This document shows, piece by piece, positions 1-7,498 of a stretch of 36,426 bases of DNA. Both the position numbers and the translations under genes were made by a program. Under the pieces are notes generated by a model. It was given only the letters and a program-made list of their open reading frames with translations, was not told the origin of the DNA and did not search any database. Positions within the stretch are counted from its first letter, which is position 1, and each line of letters starts with the position of its first letter. The stretch lies in the NCBI GenBank assembly GCA_016931775.1, contig JAFGEC010000585.1, forward strand, positions 1-36,426, read 5' to 3'. Source of the stretch: Candidatus Zhuqueibacterota bacterium (GTDB lineage Bacteria; Zhuqueibacterota; Zhuqueibacteria; Residuimicrobiales; JAFGEC01).

Positions 1-18
1 ACCTGGGGGACATTTATC

Positions 19-47
19 TTGACAATCGTCCCATATTTTAATATATT
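19..47 (+). promoter_or_regulatory. Sigma70-like promoter upstream of folB
   Basis: A perfect -35 hexamer TTGACA (19-24) is followed after 17 bases by TATATT (42-47), five of six matches to TATAAT. It lies about 30 bases before the first possible folB start, so it probably drives folB-folK-kinase. No terminator of a preceding gene is visible in the 18 bases before it. The match is seen directly; activity is inferred. Confidence 0.65.
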
Positions 48-76
48 AATTTCAATTTGAAATTCAAAAGTGAATT

Positions 77-448
77 GTGCGAATGCCGAGGGATAAGCTC
101 AAATTAATGGGTATGATTTTTCATGCCTATCATGGATGCGGACAAGCAGAGCGGGAGCATGGACAAAGGTTTGAAGTTGATGTTGAAATGGTGTTTGATT
201 CAACCGTTCCGGCCGAATCTGACCGGATTAAAGAAACAATCGATGTCCGTAAGGTTTATGACTTGGTAAGAGATATCGTTTTAAATAAAAGTTTCAATCT
301 TATCGAGGCTGTTTGCCAGCGTATTGCAGATTGCGTTTTGGAATCGTTTGATGTTGAGGAGGTTACGGTGCGCGTGCGTAAACCCTTTGCACCGTTGGGT
401 GGCTTGGCAAATGGCACAGAGATCGAAATAATTCGGCAGCGATCTTGA
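77..448 (+). CDS. folB: Dihydroneopterin aldolase
   Basis: FolB converts 7,8-dihydroneopterin to 6-hydroxymethyl-dihydropterin and glycolaldehyde in cytosolic folate synthesis. At 123 aa it has the family's usual length. The N-terminal 'FHAYHGCGQAEREHGQRF' block carries the conserved Tyr-His-Gly and the Glu after it; 'VRKVYDLV' gives the conserved Tyr, and 'VRVRKPFAPLGG' near the C-terminus holds the conserved catalytic Lys. The start is ambiguous between GTG 77 and ATG 83, since only a weak purine run (66-70) precedes either. It is the first gene behind the promoter at 19-47 and is followed after 12 bases by folK, the next enzyme in the pathway, so co-transcription is very likely. Confident call. 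Confidence 0.93.
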   Translation: MRMPRDKLKLMGMIFHAYHGCGQAEREHGQRFEVDVEMVFDSTVPAESDRIKETIDVRKVYDLVRDIVLNKSFNLIEAVCQRIADCVLESFDVEEVTVRVRKPFAPLGGLANGTEIEIIRQRS

Positions 449-460
449 TGTTTTTGTTGT

Positions 461-985
461 TTGAATAGACCATTGTTGCAATTAAAAAATAAGAGAATTT
501 TTATCGGTCTGGGTTCAAACATGGGGGACCGGACATCGAATATTACAGAAGCTCTTTACCATATTTCGAAAACACCCTGTTCTATCATACGTGTTTCGAG
601 TTTGTACGAGACCGAACCTGTCGGACACGTTGAGCAGGCAGATTTTATCAACGCTGTGATTGAAATAAGATCGGACTTGACAGCGGATAAGCTTCTGCAT
701 TCATTACTACGGATTGAAAGTGTTATGGGACGCGTACGGCGGCAGGTTTGGGAACCTCGAATTATCGATCTGGATATTCTTTCTATCCAGGCGACTGTTA
801 TTTTTTCAACCTACCTAAAGGTTCCTCATCCACAATTGGCTCACCGTCGCTTCGTGTTGGTCCCGTTTCAGGAAATAGCGGCCGATTACTGGGTCGCCGG
901 TTTTGATAAAAATGTAAGGCAGTTATTAAAAGAGACGACTGACAAGAGCCGGGTGAAATTATATAAGGTGATAGAGGTAAAATAG
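461..985 (+). CDS. folK: 2-amino-4-hydroxy-6-hydroxymethyldihydropteridine pyrophosphokinase
   Basis: FolK transfers pyrophosphate from ATP to 6-hydroxymethyl-dihydropterin, the product of the FolB step. Diagnostic segments are 'IGLGSNMGDR' near the N-terminus, 'NAVIEIRSDLTADKLL', the family signature 'EPRIIDLDIL', and 'VPHPQLAHRRFVLVPF' near the C-terminus. The length of 174 aa is normal. The reading frame opens with TTG 461 and no convincing SD; TTG 473 or 476 are alternatives, while the nearby ATG 448 is out of frame and stops after six codons. Its stop codon shares one base with the GTG of the kinase gene. The function is secure; the exact N-terminus is not. Confidence 0.92.
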   Translation: MNRPLLQLKNKRIFIGLGSNMGDRTSNITEALYHISKTPCSIIRVSSLYETEPVGHVEQADFINAVIEIRSDLTADKLLHSLLRIESVMGRVRRQVWEPRIIDLDILSIQATVIFSTYLKVPHPQLAHRRFVLVPFQEIAADYWVAGFDKNVRQLLKETTDKSRVKLYKVIEVK

Positions 986-1620
986 TGTCCTTACCACAAT
1001 ATATTTGTATTGAAGGTGTTATCGGCGTCGGGAAAACCAGTTTAACAAAATTACTCGGTGAATTTTTAGACGCCCAGACAATTTATGAACGGCCGGAAGA
1101 AAATCCCTTTTTGGAAGATTTTTATCGTGATCCTCAACGTTATGCGTTTCAGGTGCAGTTATATTTTCTCCTCAGTCGCTATCGACAGCAGATGGAGAAT
1201 CTGCAGCGCGACTTGTTTCACGAAACAACCGTATCGGATTATCTGTTTGCCAAGGATAGGATTTTCGCCCATGTGAATCTGGAGGATCGGGAGCTGTTTT
1301 TATACGATAGAGTTGCTTCATTGCTCGAGCAGGATATTCCAAAACCCGATTTGGTCGTATATTTGCAGTCAACACCGGAAACGCTTGTAAAAAATATTAA
1401 AAAACGAGGCCGGTCATATGAAAATGATATGTCGGCTGATTATTTAAAATCACTGAATGAAGCGTATAATCGGTTCTTTTTCCACTACAAGGAAGCTCCC
1501 CTGCTGGTGGTGAATAGCACCTTGGTTGATTTTGTCAACAATAAGGGGGATTTTCAAGAACTTGTGAACCAGATTATGCGGCCTCATTCCGGGATTGAAT
1601 ATTTTTCACCGGCGCGTTAG
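985..1620 (+). CDS. Deoxynucleoside kinase (dCK/dGK family)
   Basis: A cytosolic salvage kinase that phosphorylates deoxynucleosides with a nucleoside triphosphate. The P-loop 'IEGVIGVGKTSL' lies at about residues 8-19. It is followed by the family segments 'YERPEENPFLEDFY', 'DYLFAKDRIFA' and the Arg-rich lid 'KKRGRSYENDM'. At 211 aa it matches bacterial dGK/dCK-like enzymes. The GTG start overlaps the folK stop by one base, so translational coupling is likely. A kinase of this type next to folK is, as I recall, common in FCB bacteria, but it has no obvious pathway link to folate. The base preferred (dA, dG, dC) cannot be read from the sequence. Confidence 0.88.
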   Translation: MSLPQYICIEGVIGVGKTSLTKLLGEFLDAQTIYERPEENPFLEDFYRDPQRYAFQVQLYFLLSRYRQQMENLQRDLFHETTVSDYLFAKDRIFAHVNLEDRELFLYDRVASLLEQDIPKPDLVVYLQSTPETLVKNIKKRGRSYENDMSADYLKSLNEAYNRFFFHYKEAPLLVVNSTLVDFVNNKGDFQELVNQIMRPHSGIEYFSPAR

Positions 1621-1655
1621 TGGTGGTTTGGAAAAGTTTAAAGGATTCCGTCATG

Positions 1656-1687
1656 CAAGAGGACCTAGAGTCCTCTTGTTAAGTTTT
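1656..1687 (+). terminator. Strong hairpin, probable terminator or attenuator
   Basis: A perfect 9 bp stem (1656-1664 pairing with 1670-1678) encloses a 5-base loop CTAGA. It is followed by TTAAGTTTT, a broken rather than clean T-tract. It sits 36 bases after the kinase stop and 22 bases before the next start. It would end the folB-folK-kinase transcript, but the interrupted T-run suggests leaky termination or RNA stabilisation. Confidence 0.55.
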
Positions 1688-1700
1688 ATGAGGTCAAAAA

Positions 1701-1889
1701 ATGTTTTTTAGAGTTATTGTTCGTTTTTTGTTTTATGGTCTGTTTGCTTACTGGATATTCAAGTTTATTGCAAGAATGAGTAAACCTTCCGAACCTCGCG
1801 TTCAGGTACGAGGAAAACCCAACGCAGATCCGCTTGATCTATCGGATAATGATGTTGAGGATGTGGAATACCGGGATGTGAAAGATTAG
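1701..1889 (+). CDS. Small membrane-anchored protein (DUF4834-like)
   Basis: A 62 aa protein with one N-terminal hydrophobic segment (about residues 4-25, aromatic-rich) and a hydrophilic tail. The tail contains 'VRGKPNADPLDLSDNDVED' and is strongly acidic at the end. This layout resembles small conserved FCB membrane proteins such as DUF4834, though I assign that only by resemblance. A GAGG-containing purine run about 6 bases before ATG 1701 supports the start. It follows the hairpin at 1656-1687 and precedes the ABC exporter by 9 bases, so the two are probably co-transcribed. No function is known to me. Confidence 0.65.
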   Translation: MFFRVIVRFLFYGLFAYWIFKFIARMSKPSEPRVQVRGKPNADPLDLSDNDVEDVEYRDVKD

Positions 1890-1898
1890 AATTATTAT

Positions 1899-3779
1899 AT
1901 GAAAATATTTTTTCGAATTCTCTCCTACGTAAAGCCATATTGGCCCCGTTTGGCCGGCTCTATGTTATGTATCGTTTTTTTTACGTTTTTTAACGGTGCG
2001 TCACTTATATCCATCATTCCGTTCTTGAATGCCATTTTTCAGGTTTCGGGTGAAAAAACGGCCGAAACGAAGGTTGTAAACTCCGATCCCGGGCAGCTGC
2101 TTACCTCAAATATTCCGGAATCGTTCAGGGAAAAACCTGCAGAGTTGAAGGAAAGAGTGTATCGGCTTTTTTTAGGTTCAACCGAACTCACGACTAAAAA
2201 ACAAAGCGAACAGGCGTTAAAACGGATCTGTTTTTTTATTATTATTCTCATCATGCTCAAAAGTGTCTTTTCCTATTTCCAGGCATATCTGATGGCTCAT
2301 GTGGAGCAGAGTGTGATGCGCGATATACGTAATGATCTGTATGCCCATATAAATAAATTATCATTAAGTTATTTTCAACGAACCAGAACAGGCCAAATTA
2401 TATCACGAATAACCAATGATGTCAATCTGGTAAACGGTGGCGTGTCGGCCAGTTTTGTCACATTGATTAAAAATCCGCTCACGATAATTACTTCATTGTC
2501 CATTGCCTTATATTTAAGCTGGCGATTAACGCTGGTTGCAATTGTTGTCGCACCTTTCAGCATGGCGTTGATCGGTTGGATCGGATTAAAATTGAGAAAA
2601 CAGAGCGCCCTGTCCCAGGAACGTATGGCTGATGTGACATCGGTGTTACAGGAGACGGTTTCCGGTATCCGGGTCGTTAAAGCTTTCGCTATGGAATCGT
2701 TTGAAATTAAAAAATTTAAAAATCAAACACAGCAATATTTTAAATCTCTCATAAAGATTACCAGAACCCGGAATCTGGCTTCCCCGCTTACTGAATTTTT
2801 AGGCACAAGCGTCGGTGTGGGAATTTTATGGTTCGGCGGACAACAGGTGTTGTTGGGTGAGATTTTGGCTCCGGAGGAATTTGTCGGTTTTTTAATTGTG
2901 ATATTCTCCATGATGCAACCTGTTAAAGAGCTTTCCAGTGTGAATAACCGTTTGCAGGAAGCAGTCGCCGCCGGCGAACGTATTTTTAATATCCTCGATC
3001 TGGAGCCCAGCATTAAAAACGTAGCTTCACCATTGCCGGTGGCAGCTTTTAATGATTATATTGAATTTAAAAACCTGAGTTTTAGTTACAACGGCCGTGA
3101 TACCGTATTAAACCAGGTTAATTTTAAAGTAAAAAAAGGCGAGGTTTTAGCCATTGTGGGGCCGAGCGGGGCCGGCAAGTCCACGCTGGTGGATCTTATC
3201 CCGAGGTTTTACGATCCGTCTGAAGGGTCGGTGCTGCTCGATGGTATCGATGTCCGTATGATCGATCTGTCCTGTTTGCGTAAGATTATGGGTATTGTTA
3301 CACAAGAAACGATACTTTTTAATGATACCGTACGCAACAATATCGCCTATGGATTGGCGGACAAATCAATGGAGGAAATTATTCGGGCGGCAGAAATAGC
3401 CAATGCACATGGTTTTATCAATCAAATGCCTGACGGATATGATACCAATATCGGTGAACGTGGCGTGAAGCTTTCCGGCGGGCAGCGCCAGCGGCTGGCT
3501 ATTGCGCGGGCAGTGTTAAAAAATCCGCCCATACTTATCCTGGATGAAGCCACGTCATCTCTGGATACCGAATCCGAGGTGCTTGTACAGCAGGCAATCG
3601 AACGATTGATGAAAAATCGAACTTCTTTTGTCATCGCTCATCGCCTTTCTACGATTTTAAATGCCGATGCGATCGTTGTACTGGAAAATGGTAAAATCGT
3701 CCAGCGGGGCACCCATGAACAGTTGCTAAGCCGGGAAGGATTATATAAAAAGCTCCATAATATGCAGTTTAGGCTCTAA
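1899..3779 (+). CDS. msbA: MsbA-like ABC exporter, fused permease and ATPase
   Basis: A half-transporter of 626 aa that would act as a homodimer in the inner membrane, most likely flipping lipid A core or another lipid. The N-terminal half is the ABC type 1 membrane domain (roughly residues 15-335). The C-terminal half is the nucleotide-binding domain, with Walker A 'GPSGAGKST' (421-429), signature 'LSGGQRQR' (from 525), Walker B 'ILILDEATSSLD' and the switch His in 'VIAHRLST'. A hydrophilic stretch of about 65 residues lies between the first two membrane helices, longer than the short loop of E. coli MsbA. Lipid export is inferred from the family; multidrug export is possible. The assignment as an ABC exporter is certain. 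Confidence 0.88.
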   Translation: MKIFFRILSYVKPYWPRLAGSMLCIVFFTFFNGASLISIIPFLNAIFQVSGEKTAETKVVNSDPGQLLTSNIPESFREKPAELKERVYRLFLGSTELTTKKQSEQALKRICFFIIILIMLKSVFSYFQAYLMAHVEQSVMRDIRNDLYAHINKLSLSYFQRTRTGQIISRITNDVNLVNGGVSASFVTLIKNPLTIITSLSIALYLSWRLTLVAIVVAPFSMALIGWIGLKLRKQSALSQERMADVTSVLQETVSGIRVVKAFAMESFEIKKFKNQTQQYFKSLIKITRTRNLASPLTEFLGTSVGVGILWFGGQQVLLGEILAPEEFVGFLIVIFSMMQPVKELSSVNNRLQEAVAAGERIFNILDLEPSIKNVASPLPVAAFNDYIEFKNLSFSYNGRDTVLNQVNFKVKKGEVLAIVGPSGAGKSTLVDLIPRFYDPSEGSVLLDGIDVRMIDLSCLRKIMGIVTQETILFNDTVRNNIAYGLADKSMEEIIRAAEIANAHGFINQMPDGYDTNIGERGVKLSGGQRQRLAIARAVLKNPPILILDEATSSLDTESEVLVQQAIERLMKNRTSFVIAHRLSTILNADAIVVLENGKIVQRGTHEQLLSREGLYKKLHNMQFRL

Positions 3780-3795
3780 TTTATTCAATCTGCAG

Positions 3796-5088
3796 GTGAA
3801 ATTTATTTCTACATTTAAGGAAAAAACCGATTATCAGCAGAACGAGCATGAAAAACTCGTCATGTTGCTCAACGTGACTCGGAATATATCCCGCGAGATT
3901 CTGTTGGATCGTTTATTGTTGCTTATAATGGATGAGGTCAAGCGGGTTTTGGATTGTGACCGTTGTACCGTGTTCATTATGGACCGGGAACGGAATGAGT
4001 TATGGTCTCAGGTCGCCCATGGGGCAAAGGAGATCCGGATTCCCGGTGACAGGGGAATTGCCGGCCATGTCGCCCAGACGGGTATTGTTCTCAATATACC
4101 GGACGCGTATGCCGACGACCGGTTTAATCCATCTATTGATAAAAAAACAGGATATATAACCCGCACAATTCTGGCTGTACCGATGCGTAACAAAATGGGT
4201 GAAATCATCGGAGTTTTTCAGGCGCTTAATAAAAGGAAAGGATCCTTTAATAATGAGGATGAAGAACTTTTAAATACAATTTCTGTGATCGCAGCGACAC
4301 AGATCGAAAATGCGCAACTGTATAAGGAACAAAAGAAAACCTTTGAGAGTCTGGTTGAAACTCTGGCAAGCACCATCGACGCACGTGATCCCTTGACCGC
4401 AGGTCATTCGAAAAGAATCGCCATGTATGCGGAAAACATTGCCGAAATTATTGGACTATCCCATCAGGAAAAGGAAATTTTGCGAATTGCGGCATTATTA
4501 CATGATTTAGGAAAAATCGCCGTGCGGGAGGCGGTTTTAACAAAAGAGGGAAAACTCACCACTAAAGAATTTGAACATATTCAAAGTCATCCCCGGTTTA
4601 CCAAGCGCATTTTAGACAATATTAATTTTTCCAGTGCACTCAGTCAGGTTCCGAATATTGCTGCAGCACATCATGAAAGATTAGATGGTTCCGGCTATCC
4701 GTTCGGATTACGGGACGATCAGATTCCTAAATTGGGAAAAATATTGGCTGTTGTGGATGTTTTTGATGCATTGACATCCAAGCGTCACTATAGAGACCGG
4801 ATGGAGTTTGATAAAGTTATTAAGCAGCTCTATATAAGCAGTGGAACTCATTTTGAAATCTCCTATGTGGATGCTTTACTGCAATTCCCTCTGGACAAGT
4901 TGGTATCAATAATGGAACAGGAAAACAAGTGGGGATTGGATGAAAAGCATTTGGCGTTTTTATCGTCATTTACAATATCTGATGTTTATCAGGCGCTGTC
5001 ACAGGAGAATCCCGGCGATGATCAAAAGGAATTAATGTCGGTTTTTCAGATATATTATTTACGCGAATATTTAGCGGAGAGTGTATGA
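3796..5088 (+). CDS. GAF domain / HD-GYP phosphodiesterase-type signalling protein
   Basis: The 430 aa protein has a GAF sensor domain at about residues 30-175 ('[18 protein letters not shown]', '[10 protein letters not shown]', '[20 protein letters not shown]'). An HD-GYP domain follows at about 180-360, with the metal-binding His-Asp at 236-237 ('LLHDLGKIA'), '[11 protein letters not shown]' with GYP at 300-302, and '[12 protein letters not shown]'. HD-GYP proteins usually hydrolyse cyclic di-GMP, and the catalytic motif looks intact. There is no membrane segment, so it should be a soluble receptor. The C-terminal 60-70 residues match nothing I recognise. The start is GTG 3796. The last four bases (ATGA) overlap the ridA start. 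The sensed ligand is unknown. Confidence 0.9.
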   Translation: MKFISTFKEKTDYQQNEHEKLVMLLNVTRNISREILLDRLLLLIMDEVKRVLDCDRCTVFIMDRERNELWSQVAHGAKEIRIPGDRGIAGHVAQTGIVLNIPDAYADDRFNPSIDKKTGYITRTILAVPMRNKMGEIIGVFQALNKRKGSFNNEDEELLNTISVIAATQIENAQLYKEQKKTFESLVETLASTIDARDPLTAGHSKRIAMYAENIAEIIGLSHQEKEILRIAALLHDLGKIAVREAVLTKEGKLTTKEFEHIQSHPRFTKRILDNINFSSALSQVPNIAAAHHERLDGSGYPFGLRDDQIPKLGKILAVVDVFDALTSKRHYRDRMEFDKVIKQLYISSGTHFEISYVDALLQFPLDKLVSIMEQENKWGLDEKHLAFLSSFTISDVYQALSQENPGDDQKELMSVFQIYYLREYLAESV

Positions 5089-5471
5089 AATCGATCGTTT
5101 TGAGCAGTGATGCGCCCCAGGCTATCGGGCCCTACAGTCAGGCTGTGATTTTTAAAGACCGGCCGTTGATATTTACTGCCGGTCAAATAGCCATCGATCC
5201 CAAAACCGGCGACATGGTTGCAGGCGGTATAGAGCTGCAGACCCGACAAGTACTTGAAAACCTGGCGGCGGTTTTAAAGTCTGCCGGATCCGGCATGCAA
5301 AATGTCGTAAAGACGACGGTATATTTGAAGAATATGGAAGATTTTGCCGTTATGAACCAAGTTTATGCCGGTTATTTTGATAAACAACCGCCGGCCAGAT
5401 CGGCCGTTCAGGTGGCGCGGTTGCCAAAGGATGCATTAATTGAAATTGAAGCGATAGCTTTTGTGACTTGA
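5085..5471 (+). CDS. ridA: RidA family reactive intermediate deaminase
   Basis: RidA hydrolyses reactive enamine/imine intermediates released by PLP-dependent dehydratases, giving a ketoacid and ammonia. At 128 aa it has the standard length. Family landmarks are '[12 protein letters not shown]' near the N-terminus, '[14 protein letters not shown]', '[16 protein letters not shown]' and '[12 protein letters not shown]', which holds the substrate-carboxylate-binding Arg, then 'IEIEAIA' with the conserved Glu. The ATG overlaps the upstream stop in an ATGA arrangement, so translation is probably coupled to the HD-GYP gene. No functional link between the two is known to me. Confidence 0.93.
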   Translation: MKSIVLSSDAPQAIGPYSQAVIFKDRPLIFTAGQIAIDPKTGDMVAGGIELQTRQVLENLAAVLKSAGSGMQNVVKTTVYLKNMEDFAVMNQVYAGYFDKQPPARSAVQVARLPKDALIEIEAIAFVT

Positions 5472-5474
5472 AAA

Positions 5475-6071
5475 GTGAAAACAATACTTTTAACAGTTCT
5501 ATTCAGCGCTGCGACGACCTATACAGCCGGCGCAGCGATCCAAAGTGATTCGACCCAAACGGATTCCGTTCGTTTTTTAAATGAAATTCAGAGTATACAC
5601 CGTGATGCGTCTGCGTTAACTGTTGGTCCGGTCGATTCAATTACAACGGATTCCATTCGTTCAATTGACAATAATCGTGATGTGCGCCGAAGTAAATCCC
5701 CCTCCGGTGCCATGTTGAGGTCAATTGTGGTACCCGGTTGGGGACAGTTGTATAACGGAAAGTGGTTCAAAGCGATTCTCGTGGCCGGAACTGAAATTGG
5801 CTTAATTGCCAATGCTGTCTTGCAAAACCAACTGGCAGTACAGTCAATCAACAAATTCGATCGTGAGTTTTATGCGGACAATCGGAGTCTTTCCCTATGG
5901 TGGTTGGGTGCGGTGATTTTGTACAGCATGGGAGATGCGTATGTCGATGCGCATTTGTACCGGTTCGATGAAAGTCCTCGTTTAAGTCTTTTGTACAAAA
6001 AATTACCGACCGGAAAAGCATTTCAGACTGAATATTTATACGTTGTTTGTCTGAACATACCATTAAAATGA
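5475..6071 (+). CDS. DUF5683-like membrane protein
   Basis: A 198 aa protein beginning at GTG 5475 with a signal peptide-like hydrophobic segment (about residues 3-21). A polar Ser/Asp/Thr-rich stretch follows. The conserved core starts near residue 75: 'RSIVVPGWGQLYNGKWFKA', then a hydrophobic helix and a second one near 'LWWLGAVILYSMGDAYVDA'. The 'PGWGQLYNG' motif is the hallmark of DUF5683 and related TM2-like proteins, which are common in the FCB group. The polar stretch is poorly conserved in such proteins. The role is unknown. It starts only 3 bases after ridA, so it is probably in the same transcript. Confidence 0.75.
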   Translation: MKTILLTVLFSAATTYTAGAAIQSDSTQTDSVRFLNEIQSIHRDASALTVGPVDSITTDSIRSIDNNRDVRRSKSPSGAMLRSIVVPGWGQLYNGKWFKAILVAGTEIGLIANAVLQNQLAVQSINKFDREFYADNRSLSLWWLGAVILYSMGDAYVDAHLYRFDESPRLSLLYKKLPTGKAFQTEYLYVVCLNIPLK

Positions 6072-6076
6072 ACAAA

Positions 6077-6081
6077 GGAGG
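6077..6081 (+). promoter_or_regulatory. Shine-Dalgarno site fixing a TTG start
   Basis: GGAGG five bases before TTG 6087 is the best SD in its neighbourhood. It makes the TTG, rather than a later ATG, the start of the SNF transporter. The next Met falls beyond the first membrane helix, which would cut off the sodium-site motif. Confidence 0.75.
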
Positions 6082-6086
6082 AATTA

Positions 6087-7460
6087 TTGTCAACCAATCG
6101 TCAGGATAGAGGAAAGTGGGGATCCCGCGTCGGCTTTATTTTTGCTGCAGCCGGCTCCGCTATTGGACTGGGCAATATCTGGCGGTTCCCTTATGTGGCC
6201 GGTGAAAACGGAGGTGCTGCTTTCGTTTTTTTGTATATCATTTTCGTTATAATCATCGGCGTCCCGGTCATGATCTCCGAACTGGCAATCGGGAGATATA
6301 CCGAAAAAAATCCCGTCGGCGCATTCCGTCTACTGGCTCCAAAGAGCTGGTGGCCCGCATTGGGTATGTTGGGTGTTTTTACCGGTATAGGAATATTGTC
6401 TTTTTATTCCGTTGTGGCCGGATGGACGCTGGGTTATTTCGTTAAAACTATATTGGGTGAGTTTTCAGGTGAAATAACCACAGGTAATCTGGAAGTAATT
6501 TATAATACCTTTGTCGGTAATCCGGTCGCGGTTATCATATATTCTTTTATTTTCATCTCCATTACAGCATTGGTCGTTCAGGGTGGTGTTTCAGAGGGAA
6601 TTGAGCGCTGGGCAAAAATTTTAATGCCGTTTTTATTTGCCCTTTTGATCCTTTTGACCCTGAGATCGATCACTCTGGAGGGCGGCGCTGAGGGTATCAG
6701 AACTTATCTTTTACCGGATTTTTCCAAAGTCAGGGCGGCGACTTTCGGCAAGGCGTTGGGCCAGGCTCTGTTTTCTCTCAGTCTGGGCATGGGAACCATG
6801 ATAACCTATGGCAGTTATATGTCAAAAAAAGAGAATCTGGTGACAGCTGCCGGCTATGTTTGTTTTTTCGATACATTAATTGCGATATTGGCAGGATTGA
6901 TGATCTTTCCTGCTGTTACTGCCAATAACCTGAGTATGGGAGAGGGGCCTGGTCTGGTTTTTAAGGTGATTCCGGCCATTTTTTCCAGGATGTTCGGCGG
7001 TCATATTTTCGGTGCCGGATTTTTTCTTCTGCTTGCCATTGCGGCACTTACATCGACGATTTCACTGCTGGAAGTGCCGGTGGCCTACCTGGTTGACGAG
7101 CGGCATTGGAAGAGGACAAACGCGGTTTTGCTTATGGCTGCAGCCGCTTTCCTTTTAAGTATTCCTTCATCCCTGTCTTTTATGTCGGGCGGGTTTTTTG
7201 CCAATATACCTGTTTTAAAAATGAAATTTTTAGCCTTTATGAATATCATTATGGGTAATTATTCACTGGCTATAGGTTCGTTTTTTATTGCATTGTTTGT
7301 CGGAGCACGCTGGGGAACGGGAATGATCAGGTCGGATTTTACAGAAAACCGGCTGTCGCCGGTTGTTTACAATATCTGGCGTTTTTTAATTCGTTTCGTC
7401 TGTCCCATTGCAATATTGGCAATTTTTATTTATATTATCGTTTCTGGTGATTATGCATAA
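6087..7460 (+). CDS. Sodium-dependent transporter, SNF (neurotransmitter:sodium symporter) family
   Basis: An inner-membrane Na+-coupled symporter of 457 aa, the usual size for bacterial LeuT/MhsT-like members, with about 11-12 predicted helices. Helix 1 carries the diagnostic 'GSAIGLGNIWRFPYVAG', which forms the unwound substrate and sodium sites, followed by 'GVPVMISELAIGRY'. Helix 6 ('ALFSLSLGMGTMITYGSY') is also typical. Bacterial relatives mostly carry amino acids; the substrate here cannot be read from sequence. The start is TTG 6087 with an excellent SD. It lies 15 bases after the DUF5683 gene and 38 bases before the carbamoyltransferase, so it may share a transcript with either. Confidence 0.92.
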   Translation: MSTNRQDRGKWGSRVGFIFAAAGSAIGLGNIWRFPYVAGENGGAAFVFLYIIFVIIIGVPVMISELAIGRYTEKNPVGAFRLLAPKSWWPALGMLGVFTGIGILSFYSVVAGWTLGYFVKTILGEFSGEITTGNLEVIYNTFVGNPVAVIIYSFIFISITALVVQGGVSEGIERWAKILMPFLFALLILLTLRSITLEGGAEGIRTYLLPDFSKVRAATFGKALGQALFSLSLGMGTMITYGSYMSKKENLVTAAGYVCFFDTLIAILAGLMIFPAVTANNLSMGEGPGLVFKVIPAIFSRMFGGHIFGAGFFLLLAIAALTSTISLLEVPVAYLVDERHWKRTNAVLLMAAAAFLLSIPSSLSFMSGGFFANIPVLKMKFLAFMNIIMGNYSLAIGSFFIALFVGARWGTGMIRSDFTENRLSPVVYNIWRFLIRFVCPIAILAIFIYIIVSGDYA

Positions 7461-7498
7461 TTATTGACTGAACCTACTGACTCAGGAAAGTAATTCGA

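Noticed and set aside
448..468. ATG 448 as folK start
   Set aside because: It is in a different frame and stops after six codons.
7461..7498. Promoter before the carbamoyltransferase (TTGACT at 7464-7469)
   Set aside because: No -10-like hexamer at 16-18 bases; the short gap favours read-through.
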